A stretch of DNA of 54,853 bases from NCBI GenBank assembly GCA_964489705.1, contig CAZAZQ010000017.1, positions 1 to 54,853 on the forward strand. Direction: 5' to 3'. This stretch comes from CAZAZQ01 sp964489705 (GTDB lineage Bacteria; Zixibacteria; MSB-5A5; GN15; FEB-12). A program made the position numbers and the translations under genes. The notes under the pieces are model-generated. The model did not search any database. It was not told the DNA's origin and saw nothing but the letters and a program-made list of their open reading frames with translations. This document shows, piece after piece, positions 26,410 to 34,512 of this stretch. Every line of letters begins with the position of its first letter. Within the stretch, counting starts at the first letter, position 1.

Positions 26410-27225
26410 TTAACTCGCTTCCGCTTGGAAAAGGTGAACGTCATGCTGCGGGTAGGGAATCGAAATACCTTCCTTATCGAAAGTGAGTTTGACCTTTTCG
26501 GTCAGGTCCCAATAGACTCCCCAGTAATCACCGCTTTTGACCCACGGGCGAACGATAAAATTCACCGAACTGTCAGCCAATTCCGCTACCGCCACCACCG
26601 GTGCGGGATCCTTCAGGATGCGGGAGTCTTCACTCAACAAGCGCTCCAAAATCTGCTTGGCTTTTTTCAAATCATCGTCGTACCCGATGCCGAAAACCAA
26701 ATCGACCCGTCGGGTTTCCTTGGCGGAATAGTTGACGATGTTCCCGCCGGTGATACCGCTGTTGGGGATGATAATCTTCTTGTTATCGCCGGTACGCATG
26801 ATCGTGCTGAAGATACCGACTTCTTCGACGACACCGGTCGCCCCGCCGGCTTCCACAAAGTCACCGGCTTTGAAGGGACGGAAAATCATCAACATGACCC
26901 CTGCCGCAAAGTTCGCCAACGAACCTTGCAATGCAAAGCCGACCGCCAAACCGGCGGCACCGATAATGGCGACAAACGATGTCGTTTGCACGCCGAGCTG
27001 GTTCAAAATAACAATAAACAAAATCGCCAACAAGGCGGTTCTGGTAAGACTGCCGAAAAACTTGGCGAGGGTCTCGTCGACATTGGCTCTTTTCATCAGA
27101 CGCTTGACGATATTGGTAATGATACCGACGACGATACGACCGATGATAAAGAGGACAATGGCACCCACCAGCTTCATTCCATAGAGTGTCCCCCACTCTA
27201 CGATTTTGGCTGTAATGTCTTCCAT
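26410..27225 (-). CDS. mscS: Small-conductance mechanosensitive channel (MscS family)
   Basis: Inner-membrane channel of 271 residues that opens under membrane tension to release solutes on osmotic downshock. Three transmembrane helices are visible (about 15-38, 61-80 and the pore helix). The pore helix has GAAGLAVGFALQGSLANFAAG, the Gly/Ala packing pattern of MscS TM3. The cytoplasmic beta and alpha/beta domains follow (RPFKAGDFVE, IIIPNSGI). Length is close to the E. coli protein (286). ATG follows AAGGAG. It is first in an operon with DUF3078, driven by a consensus promoter with a palindromic element upstream. Confidence 0.94.
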   Translation of the reverse strand: MEDITAKIVEWGTLYGMKLVGAIVLFIIGRIVVGIITNIVKRLMKRANVDETLAKFFGSLTRTALLAILFIVILNQLGVQTTSFVAIIGAAGLAVGFALQGSLANFAAGVMLMIFRPFKAGDFVEAGGATGVVEEVGIFSTIMRTGDNKKIIIPNSGITGGNIVNYSAKETRRVDLVFGIGYDDDLKKAKQILERLLSEDSRILKDPAPVVAVAELADSSVNFIVRPWVKSGDYWGVYWDLTEKVKLTFDKEGISIPYPQHDVHLFQAEAS

Positions 27226-27294
27226 TTATTTCTCCTTTTTATTGATACACATTAAAAGTGGTTACATATACACACGTTCATCGTTAGTGAGCGG

Positions 27295-27323
27295 AAATTA
27301 ACTTTTTTCCAAGGAAGTGTCAA
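27295..27323 (-). promoter_or_regulatory. Promoter for mscS-DUF3078
   Basis: On the minus strand TTGACA (27318-27323) and TAATTT (27295-27300) are 17 bases apart, about 70 bases upstream of the mscS ATG. Confidence 0.65.
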
Positions 27324-27378
27324 TCAAATAAAAGCCAAAAAGACCGAAAATGTGTAATTTTAGCAAAATCGGGTGAAA

Positions 27379-27404
27379 TATACCTTTAAGGTATAATTTA
27401 CCTT
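27379..27404. promoter_or_regulatory. Palindromic TACCTT/AAGGTA element upstream of mscS
   Basis: Three alternating hexamers occur: TACCTT (27381-27386), AAGGTA (27388-27393) and TACCTT (27399-27404). The first two extend to a perfect 8+1+8 inverted repeat, TATACCTT-T-AAGGTATA (27379-27395). It lies about 55 bases upstream of the mscS -35 box, after the icd terminator. It could be an operator; the binding protein is unknown. Confidence 0.4.
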
Positions 27405-27422
27405 ATTATCGAATACCCATAG

Positions 27423-27458
27423 AAAAAAACTCCGGCTGTCAAAAACAGACAGCCGGAG
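27423..27458 (-). terminator. Rho-independent terminator after icd
   Basis: A perfect 11-bp stem (27430-27440 with 27448-27458), a 7-base loop and seven T residues on the minus strand (27429-27423). It ends the metabolic gene block 21 bases after the icd stop. Confidence 0.92.
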
Positions 27459-27478
27459 CGTAGAAGAGACGTTCTTTC

Positions 27479-28723
27479 CTACAGGTTCTTGATTATTTGC
27501 GTGGCGTATTCGGACGTACCGACTTTCTTGGCGCCTTTCATCTGGCGGGCAAGATCGTAGGTAACCGTCTTCTTGCCGATGGTCTTTTCGATGGCTCGTT
27601 CAATCAACTGACCGGCTTTACCCCACCCCAGGTAATCCAGCATCATCACCGCCGAAAGAATCAACGAACCCGGATTGACCATATCCTTGTCGGCATACTT
27701 CGGAGCCGTCCCGTGGGTGGCTTCGAACAGACCGATATAGTCGCCGATATTCGCCCCGGGCGCCATCCCCAAACCGCCGACCTGAGCGGCGCAGGCATCC
27801 GAAAGGTAATCGCCGTTCAAATTCGGCGTCGCGATGACGTCGTACTCGTCCGAACGGGTCAACACCTGCTGGAACATGGAGTCGGCAATCCGATCTTTGA
27901 TGACGATTTTGTTTTTCGGCTGTTTCCCTTTGTATTTCGACCAGAGTTCGTCTTCGGTAATAACCTGCTTGGGAAACTCCGTCGCCGCCAGCTTGTAGCC
28001 CCAATCACGAAACGCCCCTTCGGTGTATTTCATGATGTTGCCCTTATGCACCAGCGTGACTGAGCGGCGCTTTTTGTCGATGGCATATTGAATGGCTTTG
28101 CGCACCAACCGCTTGGTGCCGGTGACGGAAATCGGCTTGACGCCGATACCGGAGTCGGCACGAATCGAAGTCTTCATATTCTTGTTCAGCCAATTGATGA
28201 CCTTCTTGACTTCCTTCGTTCCTTTCTTCCACTCGATACCGGCATAGACGTCTTCGGTGTTCTCACGGAAGATAACCACGTTCAACCGTTCCGGATGACA
28301 AACGGGAGAACCGACGCCCTTGAAGTAGCGCACGGGACGAACGCAGGCGTAGAGATTCAACACTTGCCGCAACGTCACATTCAAGGAACGAAAACCTCCC
28401 CCGACCGGCGTCGTCAACGGTCCTTTCAACGCCACGATATGTTTCCGGATGGCGGAGATGGTTTCCTGGGGAAGCCATTCACCATAGAGCTCGTAGGCTT
28501 TTTCACCGGCGTAGACATCCATCCAGACGATTCTTTTCTTTCCCCGGTACGCCTTTTCGACGGCGGCATCGACGACCCGCCGCGTGGCTTTCATAATGTC
28601 CCGCCCGATACCGTCACCCTCGATCACCGGGATAATCGGATTGTTCGGGACAACCAATTTCTTGTTCTTAACCGTAATGCGCTTTCCGTCTGTGGGAACC
28701 TCGATATGCTTATAGGCTGCCAT
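27479..28723 (-). CDS. icd: Isocitrate dehydrogenase (NADP-type)
   Basis: Converts isocitrate to 2-oxoglutarate and CO2 in the TCA cycle. It has 414 residues, as in the E. coli enzyme; the ATG at 28723 follows AAAGGAG. Visible are the substrate loop SLNVTLRQ with the serine that is regulatory in E. coli, IRENTED-type FRENTEDVYAG, the catalytic KYTEGAF, and GTAPKYADKDMVNPGS. In that last stretch the lysine-tyrosine pair after GTAP is the NADP-specificity determinant of the E. coli enzyme. It lies 10 bases after mdh and is last in the block, before a strong terminator. No IDH kinase/phosphatase is in the window. Confidence 0.95.
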   Translation of the reverse strand: MAAYKHIEVPTDGKRITVKNKKLVVPNNPIIPVIEGDGIGRDIMKATRRVVDAAVEKAYRGKKRIVWMDVYAGEKAYELYGEWLPQETISAIRKHIVALKGPLTTPVGGGFRSLNVTLRQVLNLYACVRPVRYFKGVGSPVCHPERLNVVIFRENTEDVYAGIEWKKGTKEVKKVINWLNKNMKTSIRADSGIGVKPISVTGTKRLVRKAIQYAIDKKRRSVTLVHKGNIMKYTEGAFRDWGYKLAATEFPKQVITEDELWSKYKGKQPKNKIVIKDRIADSMFQQVLTRSDEYDVIATPNLNGDYLSDACAAQVGGLGMAPGANIGDYIGLFEATHGTAPKYADKDMVNPGSLILSAVMMLDYLGWGKAGQLIERAIEKTIGKKTVTYDLARQMKGAKKVGTSEYATQIIKNL

Positions 28724-28733
28724 AGAAACTCCT

Positions 28734-29660
28734 TTAGTATCCGAGGATTTTAAGATGTTCTTTGTAGGTTTTCGCTGATTTTTGCAAAGCCGCCAGTTCA
28801 CTCTTGGACAGCTTGAGCTCCAAAATTTTCTCCACTCCGTTGGCACCCAACACCACCGGCACGCCGATGTAGATATCTTTGATGCCGTACTGACCGGTCA
28901 AGTACGCCGACGCCGGCAAAACCCGCTTTTCATCGCAGAAAACCGACCGGCACATACTGACGGTCGCTGCCGCGGGAGCGTAATACGCCGACCCGGTCTT
29001 GAGCAGCTTGACGATCTCGCCGCCGCCGACCCGGGTACGATCGGAAATCTCTTTTATCCTTTGTTTGGGTATCAACTCACCGATGGGAATCCCGGCAACG
29101 GTGGTATAGCGCGGCAACGGCACCATCGTGTCGCCGTGACCGCCTAAGACCATCGCCTGCACGTCGGTCATGGCAACGTTCAACTCCATCGCCACAAACG
29201 CCCGGAAACGGGTGGAATCCAAAACGCCCGCCTGACCGAAGACTCGGTTCTTAGGGAAACCCGTGACCTTCTGCATGTGGTACGTCATCAGATCCAAGGG
29301 ATTGGAAACCATAATGACAAAGCTCTTGGGAGCGTACTTTTTAATTTGCTTCCCCACTGCCGTGATAATGTCGGCGTTCTTGTTCAACAAGTCCTCTCGA
29401 GACATCCCCGGTTTCCGCGGCAAGCCCGCCGTCATAATGACGATGTCGGCTCCTTTGATAAGCTTGTAATCGTTGGTCCCCGTCACCACGGCGTTGTAGC
29501 CCCGCACCGGACCGGCTTCGGTCAAGTCCAGACCTTTCCCTTGGGGAACGCCGTCGATAATATCCACCATCACTACGTCGGCAATGTTTGCTTCCGCCAG
29601 ATACATCGCACACGTCGCCCCAACATTGCCCGCACCGATGACTGCAATCTTCTTATTCAT
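28734..29660 (-). CDS. mdh: Malate dehydrogenase (LDH-like type)
   Basis: NAD-dependent malate/oxaloacetate oxidoreductase of 308 residues, of the lactate-dehydrogenase-like MDH group common in FCB bacteria. The NAD-binding GAGNVG is at 9-14 and the acidic end of the second strand at D33. Catalytic residues are D148 and R151 (LDSTRF) and H175 in GGHGDTM. The substrate loop reads PRKPGMSR; arginine at 82 favours a dicarboxylic substrate over lactate. The ATG at 29660 follows GGAGGTG. A TATAAT box overlaps the short gap upstream but has no good -35, so independent transcription is unsure. Followed by icd after 10 bases. Confidence 0.95.
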   Translation of the reverse strand: MNKKIAVIGAGNVGATCAMYLAEANIADVVMVDIIDGVPQGKGLDLTEAGPVRGYNAVVTGTNDYKLIKGADIVIMTAGLPRKPGMSREDLLNKNADIITAVGKQIKKYAPKSFVIMVSNPLDLMTYHMQKVTGFPKNRVFGQAGVLDSTRFRAFVAMELNVAMTDVQAMVLGGHGDTMVPLPRYTTVAGIPIGELIPKQRIKEISDRTRVGGGEIVKLLKTGSAYYAPAAATVSMCRSVFCDEKRVLPASAYLTGQYGIKDIYIGVPVVLGANGVEKILELKLSKSELAALQKSAKTYKEHLKILGY

Positions 29661-29696
29661 ACGTACACCTCCACACATTATATATTGACTGTTCGT

Positions 29697-30929
29697 TCAC
29701 GCAGTGTCCACCTTCAAGACCGTATGAGCGGCATCATGAACCACCGCCACGTTATTTATTTCACATTCCTCCTTTGCTGAGTATGAAAAAAAGTCCGAAA
29801 TGTCAAGCGGTTCGTAATAGACATGGCGAATTACTTCAGGAGAAAGCGAACAATGGAGAAAGACGCCGATCCGTTTTCTCATACTCAGCACCCGCGAGAG
29901 CTTGTGTGAGCCGAAATACCGCTTGCCGTCTTTCGCCTGATTTTTCTCGGCATCCCAGTTGTCCGCCAAATCGTAAAAGAATGTGGAGCCGATGCCCTCC
30001 GAACACGCCGAGACGATAATCGCCTTTCCCCCATCCCGCACCGCCGCCTGGCTGTTTTCGAGCGCTTTTTGCGCCTGATACAGATTTTTGTCCAGCGGCG
30101 GAAGCACTTCCCCTATCACCACATCGTACTGCTTCGACACGGAGGAAACGAACACTTCCTGTGCTATCGCTTTCGCTTCCTCAAAAGCTTCCTCAAGGTG
30201 CCCCACCGTCAGCCCGACGATTTGTTTGCGGGAATCGGCAACGATTTGAATGCCGTAAAATTTCTCAGCGGGCAGCATCCGCATCAGTGAGTCGAGGTGC
30301 TCCGCCACCGGGTTGCCGGATAATTTCAACGGCGCCGCCGCCAACGAATTCGCCATGTTATGGTTGCGGACGACCGTCTCGAAATCGGTCACGCCGGGGA
30401 AAATCGACTTGCGCCCCCCCGTGTACCCGGCAAAGTAGTGCGGCTCCACCGAGCCGATAACCAAAACTCTATCGTGCTCGACAATCGCCTTGTTGACCCA
30501 CACCTCTTTTTGGAACCGGTCTTTTCCCACGAGCGCCATGCTCGCAGTTTCTCGAGCATCGTGATACGCTACCCTGCCTTTCACATCGTCCCACAGCTTT
30601 CCGAAAATCTTGCGGTAGTGCTCCTCGGTTGGCGGCGGATGAGTGCCGGTTGAGACCAAGTAATGCGATTGGAGAACAAACAGAGGAGACAAACGATACA
30701 GCCATTCGAGGATGGTTGCCGTCGGAGTGCTGCGGTACCCGTCATTGACCACCACCAGCGACGGTGAGCCGGTAAACATCTCCGTTCCAAACATTCGAAG
30801 AAACCGTTCCGCAAAGACCTCTTCACCGATAGTCGGAAAGAGATGACGCGGGGAAAATTCATCTACCTGGATGAAATCGGGAATGGAGATACGAAGGGAA
30901 GTGCCGGCATATGCCAGTTCGATATTCAT
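29697..30929 (-). CDS. LarA-family nickel-pincer-dependent racemase
   Basis: Protein of 410 residues in the lactate racemase (LarA, DUF2088) family, whose nickel-pincer nucleotide cofactor catalyses racemisation of alpha-hydroxy acids. Residues matching the Lactiplantibacillus enzyme with a constant offset of 10-11 are present: H97 (TGTH), H164 and K174 in EPHYFAGYTGGRK, and H190 in RNHNM, plus the N62-D63...R66 motif. K174 corresponds to the lysine that carries the cofactor. The fold looks complete. LarB, LarC and LarE, which make the cofactor, are not in the window. The position between ndk and mdh suggests a substrate connected to hydroxy acids such as malate or lactate, but LarA homologues vary widely. 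The ATG has a weak ribosome binding site. Confidence 0.82.
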   Translation of the reverse strand: MNIELAYAGTSLRISIPDFIQVDEFSPRHLFPTIGEEVFAERFLRMFGTEMFTGSPSLVVVNDGYRSTPTATILEWLYRLSPLFVLQSHYLVSTGTHPPPTEEHYRKIFGKLWDDVKGRVAYHDARETASMALVGKDRFQKEVWVNKAIVEHDRVLVIGSVEPHYFAGYTGGRKSIFPGVTDFETVVRNHNMANSLAAAPLKLSGNPVAEHLDSLMRMLPAEKFYGIQIVADSRKQIVGLTVGHLEEAFEEAKAIAQEVFVSSVSKQYDVVIGEVLPPLDKNLYQAQKALENSQAAVRDGGKAIIVSACSEGIGSTFFYDLADNWDAEKNQAKDGKRYFGSHKLSRVLSMRKRIGVFLHCSLSPEVIRHVYYEPLDISDFFSYSAKEECEINNVAVVHDAAHTVLKVDTA

Positions 30930-31068
30930 GGCATGACTGTCTCTCTTTCTTCACCCGAGGCGAAGCTCACACCTCTTTCTTTTCCTTTCTCCTTACCGCT
31001 CTATGATTCGGATAAAGGGAAAGGTCACTCGACAAGAGACGCTCAACCGGTACCCTCAGCCGGAGGCG

Positions 31069-31476
31069 TCACGCAAACTCTTTGAAGAAAAACGCCACTT
31101 CCCGCGCTGCGTTTTCTTCCGAATCGGAGGCATGAACAGAGTTCTTCTCGACGTTGAGCCCGATTTCATACCGCAACGTCCCACACGCCGCTTGCGCCGG
31201 ATCGGTCGCCCCGATGAGTGTCCGCAAATCATCGACCGCATTTTCCTTTTCCAGCACCATCGGCACGACCGGACCGGAGGTCATAAACGCCACCAAGGAA
31301 TGATAAAAAGGTCGCTCCCGGTGGACGGCATAAAATTCCTCCGCTTCTTTTTGAGAGAGAGTCTGCATCCGAAGGGCGACTATCTTGAAACGGGCTTTCT
31401 CCAACCGCTGAATGACATGCCCGATGAGGTTTCGCTCCACCGCATCCGGCTTAATGATGAGAAGTGTTCTGTTCAA
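31069..31476 (-). CDS. ndk: Nucleoside diphosphate kinase
   Basis: Transfers the gamma phosphate between nucleoside di- and triphosphates. It has 135 residues, with the phosphohistidine H115 in NSVHASDS, the N-terminal LLIIKPDAVERNLIG and the Kpn-loop region. The bacterial form normally has about 140 residues. GAAGGGA precedes the ATG. It follows korC and a potentially structured 91-nt spacer. Its neighbourhood with sucCD fits a link between succinyl-CoA-ligase-derived nucleoside triphosphate and the NTP pool. Confidence 0.96.
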   Translation of the reverse strand: MNRTLLIIKPDAVERNLIGHVIQRLEKARFKIVALRMQTLSQKEAEEFYAVHRERPFYHSLVAFMTSGPVVPMVLEKENAVDDLRTLIGATDPAQAACGTLRYEIGLNVEKNSVHASDSEENAAREVAFFFKEFA

Positions 31477-31501
31477 TGCGCTTCCCTTCTATTTTGCGTT
31501 T

Positions 31502-31592
31502 GGCGCGTGTTACGGCGGCACCAGAGACCGTCGGCTCTTATCTTTTACTCAGCCGTCTTACCGCCTCCACAGCTTCCCGAAGCACACGCGCC
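31502..31592 (-). other. Potentially structured RNA element between korC and ndk
   Basis: On the minus strand a perfect 9-bp closing stem (31584-31592 with 31502-31510) encloses a small GCTT-CGGG-AAGC hairpin and a second arm. That arm has a 7-bp stem GGCGGTA/TGCCGCC (one G-T pair), then AGAC/GTCT and GGCT/AGCC helices with a bulge. It begins directly after the korC stop and ends 25 bases before the ndk ATG. On the plus strand it is followed by TTATTTTTT, but no plus-strand gene is present. No known RNA family recognised. Confidence 0.4.
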
Positions 31593-32168
31593 TTATTTTT
31601 TCACTTTCATAGCTTCGCGAAAACCGATTTCAACGGCTTTTTTGTTCTTATCCTCCGTTCCCCTCGGCGCCCGCGCCAACACCGCCTTTAACAGGTCGTC
31701 ATGACTCACGATTCCGGTAATGGCGGCAATCGCTCCCAAGGCGATAACGTTGGCAACCATGACATGCCCGGCTTCTTCCCGCGCCAAGCGGGTAAAGGGA
31801 AAGCCGTAGTAGTTGTCGGTCGGGATGTTCGTCACCAAGACGTTATCGACAATCAACACTCCGTCCTTTTTGAGGTCGCGGTAGTACTTATCCAACGATT
31901 CCTGCGTCATCGCCAGAAGCAAATCAAGCGTCATCGCTTTGGGATAATAGATCTCGTTGGTCGAGACGACTACGTCGGCTTTGGAGGCGCCGCCCCGGGC
32001 TTCCGGTCCGTAGGATTGGGTTTGGACGACATTTTTGGTCGGGTCGGAACCGATCGCCTCCGCCATAATGACCGACGCCAAAATCATCCCCTGCCCGCCG
32101 GAACCGGAGAGGCGCATTTCGAACCGGTCATGGGGAATTTCGATATTATCCAAAATCTTATGGGTCAT
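31593..32168 (-). CDS. korC: 2-oxoglutarate:ferredoxin oxidoreductase, gamma subunit
   Basis: Gamma subunit (191 residues) of the thiamine-diphosphate enzyme interconverting 2-oxoglutarate + CoA and succinyl-CoA + CO2 with ferredoxin. The family start GSGGQGMILAS and QSYGPEARGGASKADVV are clear. Its start overlaps korB by 4 bases (ATGA). Four Kor subunits are encoded as separate genes here in the order D-A-B-C. Confidence 0.93.
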   Translation of the reverse strand: MTHKILDNIEIPHDRFEMRLSGSGGQGMILASVIMAEAIGSDPTKNVVQTQSYGPEARGGASKADVVVSTNEIYYPKAMTLDLLLAMTQESLDKYYRDLKKDGVLIVDNVLVTNIPTDNYYGFPFTRLAREEAGHVMVANVIALGAIAAITGIVSHDDLLKAVLARAPRGTEDKNKKAVEIGFREAMKVKK

Positions 32169-33028
32169 GATTCTCTCTCTCCAAGGTGAGCGTCTACGAT
32201 TTTTTGGTACTCGTCGCAGAATTCCGTCTTGTCGTCCTCATAGAGGGTGCCGATGACGATTTTGTCTTTGAGCTCCTCCTCGCTCATATTCTTCGCCTTA
32301 CCCAAACTCACCGCTTTGTCTTTGAACAGGTTCATCATCGACATGGCGTGACCCAACTTGTTGAGACGACCGAAGTAGGTATGGCAGTTGGAAATCACCT
32401 CCACCAACGAAAAACCGCGATGCCCGATGGCGTTCATAAGGATTTTATCCATCTGCGGGGTATGGTAGACCGTGGTGCGGGCGACGAAAGAAGCGCCGGC
32501 CGCTTTCGCCAGGTCACACGGCTCGAAGTGTTTCTCGACGTTTCCGTAGGGAGTGGTGGTGGAATACGCATTGCTCGGAGTGGTCGGGGAGCCTTGTCCG
32601 CCGGTCATCCCGTAGATGTAGTTATTGATGAGTACCGCCGTGATGTCGATATTCCGGCGGCAGGCGTGAATCATGTGGTTGCCGCCGATGGAGAGGGCAT
32701 CGCCGTCGCCGGTAATCACAATGACCTTCATATGAGGTTTGGCGAACTTCACACCCGTGGCAAACGCCAAGGCTCTCCCGTGGGTGGTGTGCAGGGCGTT
32801 GAAGTCCAAATAGACCGGCATCCGACTGGTACAGCCGATACCGGAAACCAAGGTCACGTCATCCCGCGGGATGCCCAGCTTGTCGATCGCTCGAATCAAG
32901 GAGCCCATGACAATCCCGTTGCCACAGCCCGGACACCAGACGTTGGGGAATTTCTTTTTCGGCCGCAGATATTCGAGGATGACGTTCGATTTCTGTTTCG
33001 GGGCGGCTTCTTTTGTTGCGGTTGCCAT
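32165..33028 (-). CDS. korB: 2-oxoglutarate:ferredoxin oxidoreductase, beta subunit
   Basis: Beta subunit of 287 residues that binds thiamine diphosphate and the proximal [4Fe-4S] cluster. It has WCPGCGNG near residue 32 and the TPP/magnesium motif GDGDALSIGGNH, followed by INNYIYGMTGGQGSPTT. The last motif is typical of 2-oxoglutarate rather than pyruvate enzymes. Start ATG overlaps the korA stop (TAATG). Electrons pass to ferredoxin, probably via the KorD protein encoded just upstream. Confidence 0.94.
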   Translation of the reverse strand: MATATKEAAPKQKSNVILEYLRPKKKFPNVWCPGCGNGIVMGSLIRAIDKLGIPRDDVTLVSGIGCTSRMPVYLDFNALHTTHGRALAFATGVKFAKPHMKVIVITGDGDALSIGGNHMIHACRRNIDITAVLINNYIYGMTGGQGSPTTPSNAYSTTTPYGNVEKHFEPCDLAKAAGASFVARTTVYHTPQMDKILMNAIGHRGFSLVEVISNCHTYFGRLNKLGHAMSMMNLFKDKAVSLGKAKNMSEEELKDKIVIGTLYEDDKTEFCDEYQKIVDAHLGERES

Positions 33029-34164
33029 TAGAGTACCTCCTCAAGCTTATCCAAGAACTGCAACGGGGTGATAATCTCACCGTCGTACCGCTGCAAGCTG
33101 TGTACTTCTATCTCGGGAGGGACAACTCGCCGCACTTCATGGACGATTTGTCCCATATTCAATTCACCGACGATGATTTTGGAGCACTTTTCGCACATTT
33201 CACGAATCCGCTCCCCCGGGAAGGGCCAAATCGTATACAACTGAATCAAGCCCACTTTCACTCCCACCTGCCGAGCCAGCGTCATCGCCAACAACGCCGC
33301 CCGGGAAACCGAACCGTACGAAATCAAAGCAATATCCGCATCATCCATCTGTTCGACGCGCAGCTTGAAAATCTCATCCTGGTATTTCTCGATTTTGCAT
33401 TTCAGTTTTTCCAACTTGCGAACGATTTCTTCCGGTTGGTTGGTGGGAAAGCCCATTTCATCGTGCGTCAGCCCGGTGAGGTAAAAACGATAGCCCTCGC
33501 CAAATGCCGGCAACGGGTTCACGCACCGCTCCGTTTTTTCAAAAGGGACGTACTCTTCCGGAGGCACGGTCGGCTTTTCGCGATCGATAACTTCGTACTC
33601 CCCCGGTTTCGGCAGCGAAACCATTTCCCGCATATGCGCCAGGGCTTCATCGAGTAAAACCGTCACGGGAGTACGGAAACGCTCCGCCAAGTTGAAGGCG
33701 CGGATGGTTTCGGTAATCGTGTCGGCAACCGTGGAGGGCGCCACCGCAATGCTGGTGTAATCGCCGTGCGGGCCCCACCGTGCCTGCATCGTATCGGACT
33801 GGCTTACCTTGGTGGGAAGTCCCGTGGAAGGACCTCCCCGCTGGACGTTTACAATCACGCAGGGGACTTCCGTCATATAGGCGTAGCCGATATTTTCAAC
33901 CATCAACGAATACCCGGGACCCGAGGTCGCCGTCATCGATTTCAAGCCCGCCACCGAAGCACCGATTACCGCCGCAATAGAACCGATTTCGTCTTCCATC
34001 TGTATGAAGCGACCGCCGATTTTCGGTAGCTCTCGGGCGCACCCTTCCGCAACTTCCGTCGACGGAGTAATGGGATAACCGGCGTAAAACCGCATCCCGG
34101 CGTAGATGGCACCTTCGACGCACGCCATATTACCCTGCAAGAGAACTCTCTCAGTGTCAGCCAT
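33028..34164 (-). CDS. korA: 2-oxoglutarate:ferredoxin oxidoreductase, alpha subunit
   Basis: Alpha subunit of 378 residues carrying the pyrimidine-binding and transketolase-like C-terminal domains. The N-terminus has QGNMACVEGAIYAGMRFYAG-type sequence and the PITPSTE motif. GPGYSLMVENIGYAYMTE and VQRGGPSTGLPTK are family hallmarks. The separate gamma gene means the alpha chain lacks the fused N-terminal gamma domain seen in some lineages. GAAGGT precedes the ATG. Stop and korB start overlap by one base. Confidence 0.94.
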   Translation of the reverse strand: MADTERVLLQGNMACVEGAIYAGMRFYAGYPITPSTEVAEGCARELPKIGGRFIQMEDEIGSIAAVIGASVAGLKSMTATSGPGYSLMVENIGYAYMTEVPCVIVNVQRGGPSTGLPTKVSQSDTMQARWGPHGDYTSIAVAPSTVADTITETIRAFNLAERFRTPVTVLLDEALAHMREMVSLPKPGEYEVIDREKPTVPPEEYVPFEKTERCVNPLPAFGEGYRFYLTGLTHDEMGFPTNQPEEIVRKLEKLKCKIEKYQDEIFKLRVEQMDDADIALISYGSVSRAALLAMTLARQVGVKVGLIQLYTIWPFPGERIREMCEKCSKIIVGELNMGQIVHEVRRVVPPEIEVHSLQRYDGEIITPLQFLDKLEEVL

Positions 34165-34198
34165 AGTACCTTCTTCCTTTAAGACATGCCGCTCATGT

Positions 34199-34462
34199 CT
34201 ACTTGTAATTCGATGTTATGGCAAAATCCGGGCAATGCACCCAACAAATCGTGCACTGCGTACAATCATCAGGCCGCGCCAGAATCGGTTTCCCGTCCCG
34301 ATCCGGCTCGAACACCTGTTTGGGGCACATGGCGATACAGATATTGCACGCCTTGCACCAAGAAAGATTAATGGTCAAGGGAGGTGGGCCCTTGGAATAA
34401 TCATATTTGCTTTTGCCGGCTGGTTTTGATTTCTCGTCACCGGCGACTTTTGACTCGGTCAT
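34199..34462 (-). CDS. korD: 2[4Fe-4S] ferredoxin subunit of 2-oxoglutarate oxidoreductase
   Basis: Ferredoxin-like delta subunit of 87 residues. Two complete CxxCxxCxxxCP motifs are present: C36, C39, C42, C46 and C67, C70, C73, C77. The N-terminal 30 residues are polar and lysine-rich. It stands 34 bases upstream of korA and 50 bases after sucD, and would relay electrons between KorB and the soluble ferredoxin pool. Confidence 0.92.
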   Translation of the reverse strand: MTESKVAGDEKSKPAGKSKYDYSKGPPPLTINLSWCKACNICIAMCPKQVFEPDRDGKPILARPDDCTQCTICWVHCPDFAITSNYK

Positions 34463-34512
34463 AATCCATCCTCAAATAGTTAGGAACTTCATTATGAATT
34501 ATTGGTTACCAT

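Noticed and set aside
32186..33031. Open frame of 281 codons antisense to korB
   Set aside because: Fully covered by korB, whose cofactor motifs are intact; the antisense frame has no support.
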